Shown here in pieces: positions 1 through 12,649 of a stretch of DNA of 64,000 nt (positions are counted from its first letter, which is position 1; the number at the start of each line of letters is the position of its first letter). This DNA comes from Neoceratodus forsteri. Taxonomy: Eukaryota; Chordata; Ceratodontiformes; Ceratodontidae. A program made the position numbers and the translations under genes. The stretch is taken from contig CM057451.1 in the NCBI GenBank assembly GCA_016271365.2, positions 494,005,501 through 494,069,500 on the forward strand, read 5' to 3'. The notes beneath the pieces are model-generated. The model saw only the letters and a list, made by a program, of their open reading frames with translations. It was not told the origin of the DNA and ran no database searches.

Positions 1-734
1 CTGCACTCGTGGCCCTGTCCAGGGGTGCCTCTCCATACAAAGCCCCAGCATGGGGCTCAACGATAGTCACCAGGTTGGCTAGCTCAACCTGGCTCCAAAT
101 GTCTGCACACCTCCGCGCCATCTCTGCTGTCTGGTTGAATCAAAATGGCGCTCGGCAGCGTGGTCCTGCCACATGCAGATGCTGCATGGTACAGCACTGC
201 CATTTCCTATTGCACTGTCACTGAACAGCGCAATAGTGGTGCACCCATGCCTGACGCATGGTGCCTAGGGGGCAAAGGTCAGGCACAGGGTCAAGGGTCT
301 CTGGCGCACGGACAGCTACAGTGCAATTGGAACCCAATGCACGTAGTGTGATTGTGTGCCACCTCCTGTAGTGGCCAACAGCACTGTTGACCCAGTGCGC
401 CTATGACGCCCCAGTGCCACAGCGCCATATATGTGAACAGCGCTGTAACGCCACTGGCACAATGGTGGCAGTGCCCTACATTGCCTCCCGTGGACAGCAC
501 GTCAGCAGCGTGGCAGGTGCCTGCATCATCAACCCTGGCATGCGTAGTTAGGTGTGTACTGCACATGTCACAGAACTGTGCCCTTGGCTCAGCACGTTCA
601 ACACAATTGAGCAAAGAGCAACAGCACGATATTCATCCGGCATATGAAAATCATCTAATCAGCCATTCAATGGCGCAGTCACTGCATTTGCATCCACTTA
701 AAGATGCGCCTCACCTCATTTGCATGGGTTGCGC

Positions 735-742
735 TATAAAAA
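735..742 (+). promoter_or_regulatory. possible TATA box for the Harbinger MYB-like gene
   Basis: TATAAAAA lies about 150 bp before the ATG at 892, in a plausible place for the promoter of the element's plus-strand gene. The position is the only support; a match this short can occur by chance. Confidence 0.3.
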
Positions 743-891
743 TGCAACATTGGGTTGCACTGGCCATAGTCAGTTACTGCAGTCCACTGCGGTGAGTTGC
801 ATGCTATTTGGGAGTGAGAACTGTGGTGTTTGGGACATGCATGGGACTGCACAGTCACAGGTAACGACCTGTCATTCTCACAGGATGAATC

Positions 892-2411
892 ATGACCAAT
901 CGTGTGATGGAGGAAGAGGAACAAAGCCGTGGGAGGAAGAGGAGGCCAAACTTCACAAAGACAGAGACAGATGCTCTATTTGAGGCCTACCTTGACCAGG
1001 AGCTGCTTCTCAGCAGACACCAGGGAACACCACAGGCCCACGCTGCTGCATGGGAGGAGGTGGCACGTGCTGTCAACCTGCATGGCAGCCACCAGCACTC
1101 CGTGTAGGAGTGCAAAAAGAAGATGGGCACGGTCAGGCGGAGAATTAAAGAGGAGGTGGATGCCATCAGGGCAGCATGGTCTGCGACCGGTGGGGGACAG
1201 CCAGAGGTGCAACACCTGACCGCACAGGAAGAGCAGGTTGCTGGCAGCATTGAGGGTGTTCCGGGTGGTGGATTCCAGATGGGTAGTAGCTCGTCACTGC
1301 ATGGTAGGTCATGGTCTGTCTATTGGGGGGAAGACAGGGTAGGTCACATGCAGTAATGCTACTTTTTTTTCCTTTACAGCTCCTGAGCGTCTACATGGGT
1401 CAGCAGTGGTGGGCTTCTCCACTGAGGCCAGTATCATGGAGATGGAGGAGGGTCCGTCCACCTCCACAGGAATACGGGGGTCAAGGAGACAGTGGGCCCA
1501 CCTGGATGTCCATACTGATGTTGGTGGAGCAGGTGTGGAGGAGGCACTGCCCGTGTCCCAGCTTCCATAGATGCCAGCATGCTGAGACTCGGGCTGGAGC
1601 CAGATCTGTCACCAATGATGATGGAGCTAGTGTCATGGGCAGTGACACATGTGGGCCACAGGATGACCACACAGCAGGTGACATCACGGCCATGGCTGAG
1701 GGTGGTACCACCATGGAGGCCTGCATGTCATCACAGTCCCAGCTTGTGCCTGTCTGCACCAGTGGGGCAGCACTGGTGTGTTTCCAGGACAGTGGGACTG
1801 TTGTGGCCACTGCAGCTGCACCATTGAGCCTTGGAGAGTGGCAGCCAGAGGGGCTTTATCAGCAGTCGGCCAATGGCCATGGGGATACAGTGTCAGGGGG
1901 TGGCATCAGTGCACCGCCTGAGGACATGCCCAGCCCTGGCCCTGGTGTGCAGCGCCCACCCTCAAGGGGTGATCAGCATCAGGGCCGCGAACACCCTGAG
2001 GGACAGCATGATGATCAGGCAGATGACCTCTTAGATGAGCACACCCGCATACTGCAAGCATCAGTCAATCAGCAGATGTGGCTTGTGACAGCGGTGGATG
2101 CACTGAGAGTGGCTCTGCACCAGGCAGAGGAGCGGCACAGCAGAGACACCGCTCTGCTCCTGGCAGGGATGGACCGGTTGCGGGAGGATGTGACCGTTGC
2201 CATTGACAGGCAGACACAGGCATTCACAGCTGTCATGGCCACAATGGGCACACAGTTATTTGCCCATGCATCACAGACACCACACATTGCAATGTCCACC
2301 CCTCATTCCCAGCATCATGCGACACCATGCTTGTTGACACCGGGTTCAGCTGTGGGCTTCCCGAGCACACCTGGCGCAGGCATGTTCGGTGTGCTGCTGA
2401 CCCCTGCGTGA
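892..2411 (+). pseudogene. Harbinger MYB/SANT-like DNA-binding protein, broken
   Basis: Harbinger elements encode a MYB/SANT-like protein that helps bring the transposase to the nucleus and to the element ends. From the ATG at 892 there is a basic start (RGRKRRPNFTKTETDALF), then the SANT-like helices with the spaced tryptophan in AAWEEVARAV. A TAG at 1105-1107 stands where the family has a codon before ECKKK; the frame then continues to about 1300. A likely intron runs from a GTAGGT donor near 1304 to TTTACAG ending at 1379. Exon 2 reads on in one frame to a TAG near 1568, and the long acidic and coiled-coil C-terminal part (to the stop at 2411) is in another frame, so there is at least one frameshift. 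The tail contains a Leu/Ala-rich amphipathic segment from about 2040 to 2270. Not functional as it stands. Confidence 0.75.
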
Positions 2412-2869
2412 GCACGGTCGCGTTCACGCAGTGGAACCCCTTGGGGGACCATTTGGTGCCACCCCATGAGGCCAATGGTCAGCCTGTCATTGCTGGTGGG
2501 TCTCAGCGGGGCCACCCACACATCCGTGGCAGCAGTGGCACTGTGGCGCATGACTGACCTGTCTCCCAGCACGGCTGTCTGATGCTGCCCTGTGTGCATT
2601 GTGATCGTTCAGTGGGCAATGCACTTGTGGGGTATCTGGCCCTGCACGCACACACTCACGTTCCATCTGCACACCCTCCTGGCTGCTGTCTGCTGTGGTG
2701 TGTGCATGATGATGCCTGCGTTGCACTGTACGCCACTGTGCAATGGTGCCCAGCGTCTGACACATGCACAATGACAGGCAATGGGCGTGGTGATCTGTGG
2801 ACGTGTGTGTGGCTAGGGGTGGTGGTCTGGGTCGGCGTGCCTCCTACCCTTTGTGCATGTCTTGTGAGG

Positions 2870-2893
2870 TGTGTGTGTGTGTGTGTGTGTGTG
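2870..2893 (+). repeat. (GT)n microsatellite
   Basis: About 12 GT units, in the spacer between the two convergent Harbinger genes. Confidence 0.95.
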
Positions 2894-3049
2894 CATGTGC
2901 ATGACTGTGTGCCATGTTAGACCTCGCCCATCCCTGGTGGTGTGTGCGGTTCCATGCTCAGTCATTTCCCTTGACAGTATGCACCCCTGGTGTGTGTCCA
3001 TGCATGTTTGTGGGTTGTGCCTTTGCCACTGGTGGTTGCACATGGCCCA

Positions 3050-4163
3050 TGACTTACCTGGGTTGGCTGAAGTGCTCCTCTGTGATGGTGTCCTAATGCA
3101 GCTGTGCCAGCCAGAGCAGTCGGGGGTCCTGTCACCCAAGGGGGGCTGCCTATCACCATCTTCACCAGCGTCCTCATTGTCCCCATCGCTGTGCCCCTCT
3201 TCAACCTGTATGGCTATCCCACAGTCGGCCATGTTGTGCGGGATGCAACAGGCCAGGAATAGCCCGCAGACCTTTGAGGGCTGTACTGTAGGGCACCGCC
3301 GGAGGTGTCCAGGCAATGGAAACATGCCTTCAGCATCCCGAACACCCACTCGATAACATTGCATGTGGTGGCATGTGCCTCATTGTAGCGTTGCTGCAAT
3401 GGGGTTGCAGGCCGCCGGTATGGTGTGAGCAGCCAGGGACGGAGTGGGTATCCACTGTCACCTGTGTGTAGAGGGTGAAGGTTAGTTTGGTGATCAGCAT
3501 CGCCCTGCCTTGGGCCATGTAGGCCACTACCCATGTCACCTCTGACCAAGCCCCTCCCAAGTGCTATGTTTTTCCACGTGGTTTGCATACTCACCCACTA
3601 AGTGGCCTGTGGGGATGTCCCCACTGTCAAATCTGTGGCACAGTGCTGACTGGTGCCAGATGAAGGCATCATGTGCTCCCCCAGGGTGTGTGGCACAGAC
3701 ATTGATTATGCACCCCCTGGCATCGCACACCACCTGGCAGTTGATGCTTGCATAGCCCTTCCGATTGATATATGCAGCCCCCTTAGGGCCAAGTGGTGTG
3801 CGGATGGCCACATGGGTGCAGTCTATTGCCCCTAGCACACCAGGCATATGTGCTACCATGTGGAACTCCTGTATGTTTGCTGTGTGCTCTGCTGGTGTGC
3901 TGGGGAAATAAGATGTACTCCGCAGCATGTGGCAGCAGTGCACTGAGGAATTGGGTGAGGTGGCGTTACGCGGCCGACTGGGTTATGCTTGTGGTGTCCC
4001 CTGATGGTCTCTGGAAGGTACCCATAGCGAGCAGGCACATGCAAGCTGTCACTTTAATCTCCACTGACAGAGCATGGCTCCGTTGTGTGGGTGCCTGCAT
4101 CACATCACTGCATAGCTCACAGAGCCGCCTTAGAATTGCCCGATTCAGGCGGTACCAGCCCAT
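3050..4163 (-). pseudogene. Harbinger DDE transposase (HARBI1-like), broken
   Basis: This is the cut-and-paste transposase of the element. Reading down the minus strand: an N-terminal helical region from at least 4163 (MGWYRLNRAILRRLCEL, then LLAMGTFQ); the first catalytic Asp in GAIDCTHVAIRTP; the second in HPGGAHDAFIWHQSAL; an intron; GDSGYPLRPWLLTPY; and the Glu-containing block NVIEWVFGMLK. All three acidic DDE residues are therefore present. The intron (3594 down to 3462, 133 bp) has a GTGAGT donor and CACACAG acceptor, and splicing joins LVG to DSGYP in frame. Damage: a stop near 3966 with a frame change before 3943, and another frame change near 3270 before the conserved CC-HN block and acidic tail. 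The tail appears to end near 3050, but that end is uncertain. Confidence 0.85.
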
Positions 4164-5094
4164 GATCTCGGTATCGCTGTACAGCTCAAAGCTGGTGCAG
4201 GCTCGGTACTGCCTATTGGAGGCATGCCACCAAAGGGCCCTTCCACGGCAGTGCCCCCCTGCTGCCTACCTTCTCACCCCCCTCATTACTGCCTCCATCT
4301 GGAGGGTGGCACTGGCCATGTCCCTGGCTTGCGTTCCCCCCCCGGCAGCTGTTTCTGTGTTCCCCCCGCTGTCCTGGCTGCTACTTCCCCTGCACCGGGA
4401 ACACCTTCCTGTAGTGGCCTCAGTGCTGTGTGGCACTTCACCCTTCTGCACTGTCTTTGGCTGTGGCTCCCCACACCTTCCCTGTACCTGTAGGTTCAGG
4501 GTGCCCTTTCCCTGTCCTGCCCTGTGTGTCTGTCCTGCCCTGTGTGTCTGCCTAGTGGTCAGCCACGTGTGCCTTCCCTGTAGCGTTCTTGCACTTCTCC
4601 CTTGTTCCTTTTTATTCTGGTTCATGTCCTCTATCGCGCAACTTCTGCTTGCTCCCCTACTGTGTGTGGCGCATGTTGTTGAATATCACACTGCTCCATT
4701 TATGCATGGTTCCTCCCCTTAAGTTGCACTTGCATTCATTATCATTGCGCTCTTGCTCAGCGTGATTTGGGGGGTGCATCTGCCTCACGCTGAATATTGC
4801 AGAATGGTGCATTTTCGGACTTGCGCTGGAGCAACCCTATTGCGCATGGCGCAACCCTTTTGAATATCTGGGCCAAAGGAAACAAGTTTCTCTTAGAAGA
4901 GATCCTCTTCTTTTCCTAGCAATGGGAACCAACAGTAACAGTAAAACATTTTGCTACTGTGTGTTCTTCCTCTCTGAGACAGGATTTCTGAAGTGGGTTT
5001 TGCTGTTGAGGAAGGTGATTAGTTTCTGCAAAGTTCATCCAAGGTCTAGCAAAAAAAACTGTTGCACAGCATGGGGGTATGTGCCAGAACTCAA

Positions 5095-7516
5095 CAAGAA
5101 TTTGTCAGTGCCAAATGTTTGCTTGCTGATATTGGCATTGAACATGCAGAAGTTAGACAGATGCAGAATAGGAGTAGCAGTGAAGTACTGAACTCACACC
5201 AATCCCACCTCCACCCTGCAGAGATGGACAGGCACTGGGGTGTGCCTGTGGGTCGTTGCCATAATGCTCATGGCATTTCATCTCACCCTATCCTGTAGAC
5301 ACCGACAAGTGTTGAGGTGTGCCTTGAGGTGTTCAGTTTCACAATCACCCCATTTCATAAGGACATACACTGAAATGGGTGCAGTACAGGAGAATGGAGT
5401 GAAGTCTGGGGCTGAAGAGGGCAAGGCACACCTCGATGCCTGTCACTGGCTTCAGAGTGGGGGTAGGATGGCATAAGCATTACAGCCGGTGATCCAAAGT
5501 TACACCTCTGATGTCTGTCAGTCTGCACAGGGTGTGACATTATGGTTAGGAACCCTAACGCCCCGGGCGTGCGTTGTTATTTGCACTACAAATTGTCAGC
5601 AGGGCCTTTTTGTGACCCCCACCTCATGAAAGCATTTGGGACCTCTTCTCATGAACAGTGGCAGTGTGATTTTGTAAATGTGTCCCGAACTTCGAGTTCC
5701 CACATTGACTGTGCCATTCTGCACCAGATGTGTGAAAACACAGATCAGGTAGGATGTGAAGAATGAAAGCTGTACCATCCATAGGGAGGTGTAAAGAGAT
5801 GGCAATGTTGAAAAGCGGCAGTGAAAATATTAAAAATGCTCAAAGTTCCGAGCATATGTGGAAACTGCGTAACACAAGCTTGTACCGCAGTCATTTAGTG
5901 GATTATTTCACCAAATTTTCAACATAGTCATTTTGTGACCTCTGCTCATGAACACTGTCACTATGATTTTATTAATCTGTCCGAAACATTAATTTCCCAC
6001 AGCAACTGCACCATTGTGTACCAGATGTGCAAATGCATATTTCGGGCAGGATATGAAAAATGACAGCTGTACTGTTAATAAGGAGGTGTGGCAAAATGCC
6101 AATGTTGAAAATCTGGAGTGAAAATATTACAAATTTGAGCACTTCAGAGCATACAGTACATGGAAACTCCACAACACACACTTGTAGCAGTCATTTTATT
6201 GACTTTTCTCACCATAGGCATTTTAGGTCCTCTGCTCATGAACAGTGTCACCATAATTTTCTGAATGTGTCCCAAACACTGATTTCCAACAGCGACCGTG
6301 CTATTCTGCACCAGAAGGGCAAAAACACATTTCAGCCAGGATGTGAAAAATGGCAGCTGTACTATTCATAAGGAGGTATGGAGAAATGCCAATGTTGAAA
6401 ATCTGGAGTGAAAATATTACAAATTCACGAAGGTATGAGCATGCATGGAAACTGTGCAATGCATGCTCGTAAAACAGTCATTTTTTTAATTTTTCCACCA
6501 AATTTGCAACATAGGCTTTTTGAGAGCCCACCTCATGAACACTGGCACTGTCATTTTGTTACTTTGTCCTGAAAGGTGATTCTGTGCAGTGACCGTGAAA
6601 TCACCTTCCGGGACTGAATAACACCATGCGGAGAAGTCCCAATAACCCCAGGCTGAAAATTTGGTGCCAAAATTCCCAAAAATGCCTGAGATATGCACCA
6701 AAGTTCAAAAAAACCTATTTACACCATTATATAGCTTACCAGCATTTCTTCAGTTTTCAGTCGGCTTTGAATAGTGCAGACGTGTTCCCTGTCCACCAAA
6801 GATCATTGTGCTGGGCTCCAGAGGTAAGTATGGGGTGAGGGGGTGTGGGGGAGGCAGGGTGCACAGATGGTGGGCGTGGGTTGGTGGAGGGACCACCAAA
6901 CACAATGAGGGACCGTTTTCTGTTTTACAGGTTAAAAAAAAAATTGCAGGATTTTTTTACAGGGACATTGGCATGCTGGGGTGGGCTTTTGGGGGCTGTA
7001 GCGACAGGGGTTGGGCACCCCCATTGGCACATACTGGGGAGAACTGAGGGGGTTGGGCACCCCTCAGCTCACAACAAATTAGGGGGCATTATGCCAATGG
7101 GGAGTGGCTCCTCCATTGGCAAATTGAATTGGCCCCCCGTCGGCAAAGAAAGACTGTTGGGGGGTGCATGATGCTGAGGGAAATTGGGCACCCCCTCAGC
7201 ACACAACAAATGGGTGAGAGGGACACAGTATGCTGACGGGAAGTGGGCTCCCCTGTTGGCAAATGAACTGGGTCGGGGACGGCAAGGTACTGCCCTGCAA
7301 TGATGGGTAACTCCCTCATTGCAGCAGCGGATTCATTTCAAGGTGGTAGCACGCTGACTTAACTAGTGTCAGCAGCAGAATGCCACTGTATTGGGGAAAG
7401 TGGGCCAAGCCTCAAAAGGCACTGGAGCCATTGGCCTCCACAGTGCTGCACCTCCAAAACCCCACTTCTCTCCTAAGCTGTGATGAAATGTTTCTTGCAC
7501 ATGCGCACAAGCAAAC
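5095..7516 (+). repeat. unclassified tandem-unit element, copy 1
   Basis: The whole segment aligns, in reverse complement, with 47961-51313. Shared landmarks in order: a start reading CAAGAATTTGTCAGTGCC; a segment with GGCACTGGGGTGTGCC-type repeats (5220-5480); AACCCTAACGCCCC (5550); tandem units of about 290-295 bp (5650-6540, three units here, six in the other copy); a G-rich part (6820-7310) with repeated TTGGGCACCCC; and an end reading GCACAAGCAAAC at 7516. Each unit carries an inverted repeat; the best one is 6434-6446 pairing with 6459-6471. No protein is encoded. I see no terminal inverted repeats and no clear target duplication at this copy. Internal tandem arrays are common in Helitrons, but I do not see Helitron ends. 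Confidence 0.75.
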
Positions 7517-7576
7517 ATAAAAATCAACCAGAATTCTCCCTTTATTCAGGGTCAGCCAGATCAAGGTCCCTTTAAA

Positions 7577-7589
7577 GGAACACTGTCAA
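7577..7589 (+). repeat. left target-site duplication of L1
   Basis: GGAACACTGTCAA here matches GGGACACTGTCAA at 13768-13780 with one difference, and fixes the ends of the L1. Confidence 0.85.
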
Positions 7590-7745
7590 GAGTCACGTGA
7601 TGCAGTTGACTGGATAGGATGTGCTCCACTAGTGCTCTGCTCACCAGACTAGCTTTTTCCACTTTAACCCCATTCTTCTCAAAGAAAAGCTCAGCAGCTT
7701 ATAGAACTCTACCCAGCTCCCCAGAAGAAGACTTTTGGAGAACAA

Positions 7746-8626
7746 TGGCAGTGGAGATGCTACAGGTGGCACCTCAGCGTACGCCGCCTGTCACTCCAGA
7801 AAAGCAACCAAAGAATCTGAGGGCCAATCCTACTACCACAGGCCACCCGCTAGCAGCTTCAACCTCTCCTCTTGCAGCTACAGAGTCGAATCTCCTTACC
7901 TTGGAACAATTTCTTTCTGAGTTCCAGTCATTCAAAGATGAAATTCGCTCACTTGTCTCCAATTGGAAGGTGATTTCTGATGCTCTAGAGGACACCAATA
8001 GGTGCACTTTGGACAATGGGGCCCGCATTATCTCCATGGAGAAGAGGGTGGACAGCACGGGTGAGCTCATAACTACAAACCGTCAGACTATCAAAAAATT
8101 AGAGAACAAAACCGAAGACTTAGAAGGTAGAAGTCGACGCAATAATGTTGTGATAATTGGTATCCACGAAAGGGAAGAAGAAATGGACACCCTCATGTTT
8201 GTTCAAAAATTGCTGGCAAAAATAGCTGGGCCCTCTCCCTTTGGGCCGACCTATATCCTGGAGAGAGCACACCGAGCCCTCAGGCCTATGCCTCCGCCTA
8301 ATGTTCCACCTAGGCTGCTTATATGCTGTTTCCTCAACTATCAAACGAAGCAACATATACTTCAAAAACTGAGGGAAATACAAGATATCCTATGGGAAGG
8401 ACAGAAAATTCAGGAAACACAAGACCTGCCTGTGACTGTCCGTCAGCGCCGGACATTATTCCACCCGATTGAGTCTAAATGTATCGCCTCGGGGTTAGAA
8501 TTCCTTATGGTATATCCTGCAAAATTCCAAGTGCAACTGGATGTATCCTCATCATCTTTCAGAGAAATGGTTTCTGCAATGGACTTCCTAAAACAGAAGC
8601 GCCCTGCATTATTTACCGATCGCTGA
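7746..8626 (+). CDS. L1 ORF1 protein (RNA-binding chaperone), open
   Basis: ORF1p coats LINE RNA as a trimer and acts as a nucleic-acid chaperone. I place the start at the ATG at 7746 (MAVEMLQVAP, 293 aa). The frame is open from an ATG at 7619 (335 aa), but that extension looks like translated 5' UTR. Order: a Pro/Thr-rich N-terminus; a heptad-like coiled coil (about residues 60-125, from LTLEQFLSEFQSFKDE to IKKLENKTEDLE); an RRM-like domain beginning GRSRRNNVVIIGI and including ILERAHRAL; and a C-terminal domain with ILQKLREIQDILWEG. This is the usual length and order for Tx1/L1 ORF1. It is the only long, undamaged reading frame of this element. It is an open transposon gene, not a host gene. 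Confidence 0.82.
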
Positions 8627-9792
8627 GAATATCCTGGTAATTGCAGGTACTAATCATTCGTAGACAACACAGATATCTTAATTTGTTGATTTTGGACTGC
8701 ATTTTTCCAAGTTAGCCTTTAAAATTCTAATTAAACTGAGTATTAATGTCTATGGTTCCATGCCTGGAATGTAAGCCTTCTCCACCTTACAGTGAGCCTT
8801 TCTACAAAGGGGACATTGCTACACCATACCTGGGAATTATCATCTTGGCTACTTTTCTGATTTTCTTTTACATAATTTCCTCGACTAAGACATCAGCATC
8901 TACTGACAATGGTTAATCCAATGGCCATGGGTTTGTTCACTTCTTCAAGCGAGAAGAATTTTCCTTGGCATTGCACATGAGGTTTCAGCATGTCTATGGG
9001 GGACAAGACCCCCCATGGAACTTTAAAAATAACAGGCTCCTATTTTATTATTTAACATTGCCTGATTTATCTGTTCCCAGCAGGTCGCATGGGCTCTCTC
9101 TGATTTGCATGACTGGTGACATTAATCTGGGGAGACCCAATATCAATAGGAGCAGCATCTTATGGCCCCCCACATAATATGAGGGGCTTAATTTTGGTTG
9201 AAGTGCCCAAGCCTTCATTATTTTAAGATAGTAACAGATAGTGCGGCCATCTCACTTTTTCTTTATTGTAAAGGGGCACCAGTGACTTTTAATAGGGATC
9301 TGGTGTCATACTGCATATGATGTTTCATTCATCACAGTGTCTCAGGGGTTAACAGTTAGTTTTATATCCCAGTATGGCTAGTTGTACTGCTTTTCTTACT
9401 ATGTTTTGAATGCAACATGTTTAGTTGCAGTCAGGTGAGCAGGGAGGAGGGAGGGTCTTCAGTTTGCTGATCGCCACAGACCAGTATAATGGTGGGGGTA
9501 GCTTTTATTGTGGCATCATAGAATTAAGGTTACATTCTAGGAAAGAGGAGGATATTGTTAGCACTTATTCCTTGGTTATACTGTTTATTGGGGTGGAGGG
9601 GCAATGGGGAGACAATAAAGGGTAATAAGGGGACTTTGGGGGATGGGAGTAGTACATCAGGGACAATTCTATTTGGAAGTTTTACTTAATGGGTGGAAAG
9701 GTGCCAATTTAAGAAACAAACAAGACAAATTACCTGGTTATGTCTTGATCTCAAAAAGACCAGAATGGTTCTAATAGTTGTACATCAGAGAT
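8627..9792 (+). other. L1 spacer between ORF1 and ORF2
   Basis: About 1.2 kb with no supported reading frame. It lies inside the L1 boundaries and is longer than usual for mammalian L1; Tx1-like elements of lower vertebrates vary here. I see no second element in it. Confidence 0.6.
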
Positions 9793-12593
9793 ATGCCGCA
9801 ATCTTTTAAATTTTGTACATGGAATGTAAAAGGGGCAAGACACCCTCTTAAATGAATGCAGCTGCTCAAACATTTAAACATTTTATGTTGTGATGTGATC
9901 TTATTAAAAGAGACCCATCTCTTACAAACAGAGGAGACAATTTTGAGGAGACAGCAGGTGGGGCAGGTTTTCACAGCAAGGGATTCCCGTAATAGTAAAG
10001 GGGTAGCGATCCTGCTTATGGGGGCTTTTCCCTTCATATGTGAGCATTGCATCAGAAATAAACACGGCAGATATGTCCTGGTCATAGGCAAAATGTATTC
10101 ATTTAACTTACTGCAGGGAAGTGTCTACAGCCCAAATGCAGATTCCCCTTCTTATTTCATGGAGCTTCTCTCCATCCTGACACCCTTCGCCCATGTTCCA
10201 ATGCTCTTAGGGGGATATTGGAATATCCCTTCGATCCCATGTTAGATAAATCATCGGGTTCCAGGACCAGGGCCTCTCTCACACCCAAAGTGCCATTAGA
10301 GACCTGGTGGACCCATATGGGGCTCTGTGATCCTTGGAGAACGTTACACCCTGCGGAAAGGGAATATACGTTCCGTTCAGCTGTTCATGGCTCAGTTTCA
10401 CATATTGATTACTTCTGGCTAAGTAAATCCTTGATACATGGGCTAATGAACAGCAGATCAGAACCAGGGACAGGCTCAGATCACTCCATAGTGACTTCTT
10501 TTCTTTCCCGTCCTCAAACTGGGGATCAGAAAAACAATGGAGACTCAACAACCAATTATTGAAGGACAAAAAAGTCACTGATAATATAGTAACCTCCCTA
10601 GAATCCTTCAAACTCGCCAATTGGGATACCACAAAATCCCCATCTATTAAATGGGGTGCATTAAAATGTTTTCTTCAAGGGGAATTTGTTAAATGGTCAG
10701 CTAGCTATTAAGAAGCGGAAAAAAACTCAGGAATCTAAAACCCTATTAAACCAAATCAGAGATAAAGAGAAATATTTTTCCACGAAAACCTCAACCTCTG
10801 AAAAAGTAGCCCTTATAAAATTACAGGATAGATACTCTGAACTCAGAGAAAAGGCAGAGTGGGCAATTTTTAAAAACAAAAGCTACCTATGCTGAGCAAG
10901 AGGAAAATGCGGGACGGCTCTTGGCCATCCGGCTTAAAAAATTTGAATCATCAAAATGCATTACTCACAGGGATAGCCTTTAACCCAGGCTAAGGAAATA
11001 AAGAATTTGAACAACGCTATAAGAACCTATATACCCAAATGCCCAATCGCCCATCCCAAGATAAGGTAGACTGTTATCTAGAGAGCTTCCCCTTCCCACT
11101 CTCACCCCCACCCAAATTGAGGTGCTTGCAACACCTTTCACTGAAGAGGATATTATCCAAACTATTAAGGACCTCCCCTTAGACAAAGCCCCAGGACCAG
11201 ATAGTTACTCGTCCAATTTTTATAAGATGCTTGCACCTCAGTTGGCCCCATAGTTACTGGCGGTCTTCTCAAAGATGTTAAATGAGGCAGATTTAGATCC
11301 CAGAATGTTGGAGGCTATGATTGTAATTCTCCCCAACCCAGGAAGGGACCCAACACGAGTTTCCAATTCCCGGCCCATATCCCTTCTTAATTGTGACTTA
11401 AAAATTCTCGCTGAATTTCTAGTCCATAGACTAGAGCGGGTACTCCCTTCCCTTATTAGTTCCAATCAAGTTGGTTTTATGAAGGGCAGGTCCTCAGAAG
11501 ACCACCTCTGTCATCTGTCTCATGTCTTCTCTGCATCCAGAGACGCTTCCCAAGCTATGGCTGTAGTCTTTCTGGACGAGGAGAAGGCCTTTGACAGGGT
11601 AGACTGGCAGTTCTTGTTTAGGACCCTTCATAGATTCCATTTTCCTTCTAAGTTTATTTTCTGGCTGCAAGTTCTATACTCTACCCCCACCACATGAGTC
11701 TTCTGCAATGGGATCCTTTCTACCAGCTTCCCATTGAGGCCGGAACCAGACAGGGGTGCTCTCTATCCCCTTTCTTATTCCATTTATACTTAGAACCCCT
11801 TATAACTTCCATTTAGGAGTCCCTGGGGATACATGGTATAAAATTAGGTTCAGCCACTTATAAAATAGCGGTGTGTGCAGATGACATCTTGCTACACATT
11901 ACTCAAATCAAACCCTCCTTTCAAACCCTATTACGCTTAATTCAAGAATATGGATCCCTCTCCAATTATAAGATTAACACAGAGAAATCCTCATTCTTCC
12001 CACTAAACCTTAAGGTACCTAAGCAGGAAAATCTGGAATTAGGTCTCAACTGGGCCCCTAAGTCCATAAAATATCTAGGACTACATCTGTCAATTAGTGA
12101 TGCCCAATTGCATAAAATGAACCTAGAAGACCTATATAAAAAAAATACAACAAGACTTAAAAAGATGGCAGGACCTTCCCCTGACCCTATGGGGTCATTA
12201 AAATAAATGTTCTCCCACGTCTGTTTTATCCCCTAAATCTCTTTAATTTATGGCTTCCCAAAACCTGGTTTAAACACATCCACTCCAGTATAACAGATTT
12301 TCTATGTAAAGGCAAACCGCCAAGATGAGCATTTCACAAATTGGTTGCCCCCAGACCCTTAGGAGGTTTAAAGCTACCTCACTTTAATTTATACCATTGG
12401 GCCAGCCACCTAAGTAAACATCTATGCTGGGCATTACCTTTGGCTGCAGTGGATTCACCCAACTACGTCCCCTCTTGGCTCACAATAGAAAAAGAATTAA
12501 TCTCCTCAGCTAGGATGAATCCTGCAGCCCACTTTTCTTGAAATATAAAAAGTTACCCTCCACTCTACGTCACAACCCAATTGGACATTCGGT

Positions 12594-12649
<56 letters not shown>

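Larger units (their letters stand above)
1..4874. mobile_element. PIF/Harbinger DNA transposon, left end outside window
   Basis: A Harbinger-type transposon carrying the two expected genes, a MYB/SANT-like protein (plus strand) and a HARBI1-like DDE transposase (minus strand), arranged tail to tail. The right terminus ends at 4874 in a sequence whose reverse complement begins GGCCCAGATATTCAAAAGGG. The same terminus begins another element at 44505, and about 190 bp inward from the ends can be aligned between the two. No matching left terminus is present near base 1, so the element starts upstream of the window. Both genes are broken, so this copy is dead. About 3 kb of the element is coding remnant; 1-730 and 4200-4830 look like subterminal non-coding sequence. 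Confidence 0.85.

Noticed and set aside
1311..2411. A single intact 366-codon gene starting at 1311
   Set aside because: The first part of that frame lies in the likely intron and in a stretch where another frame gives the family-like sequence. Only the later part is the real C-terminus of the MYB-like protein.
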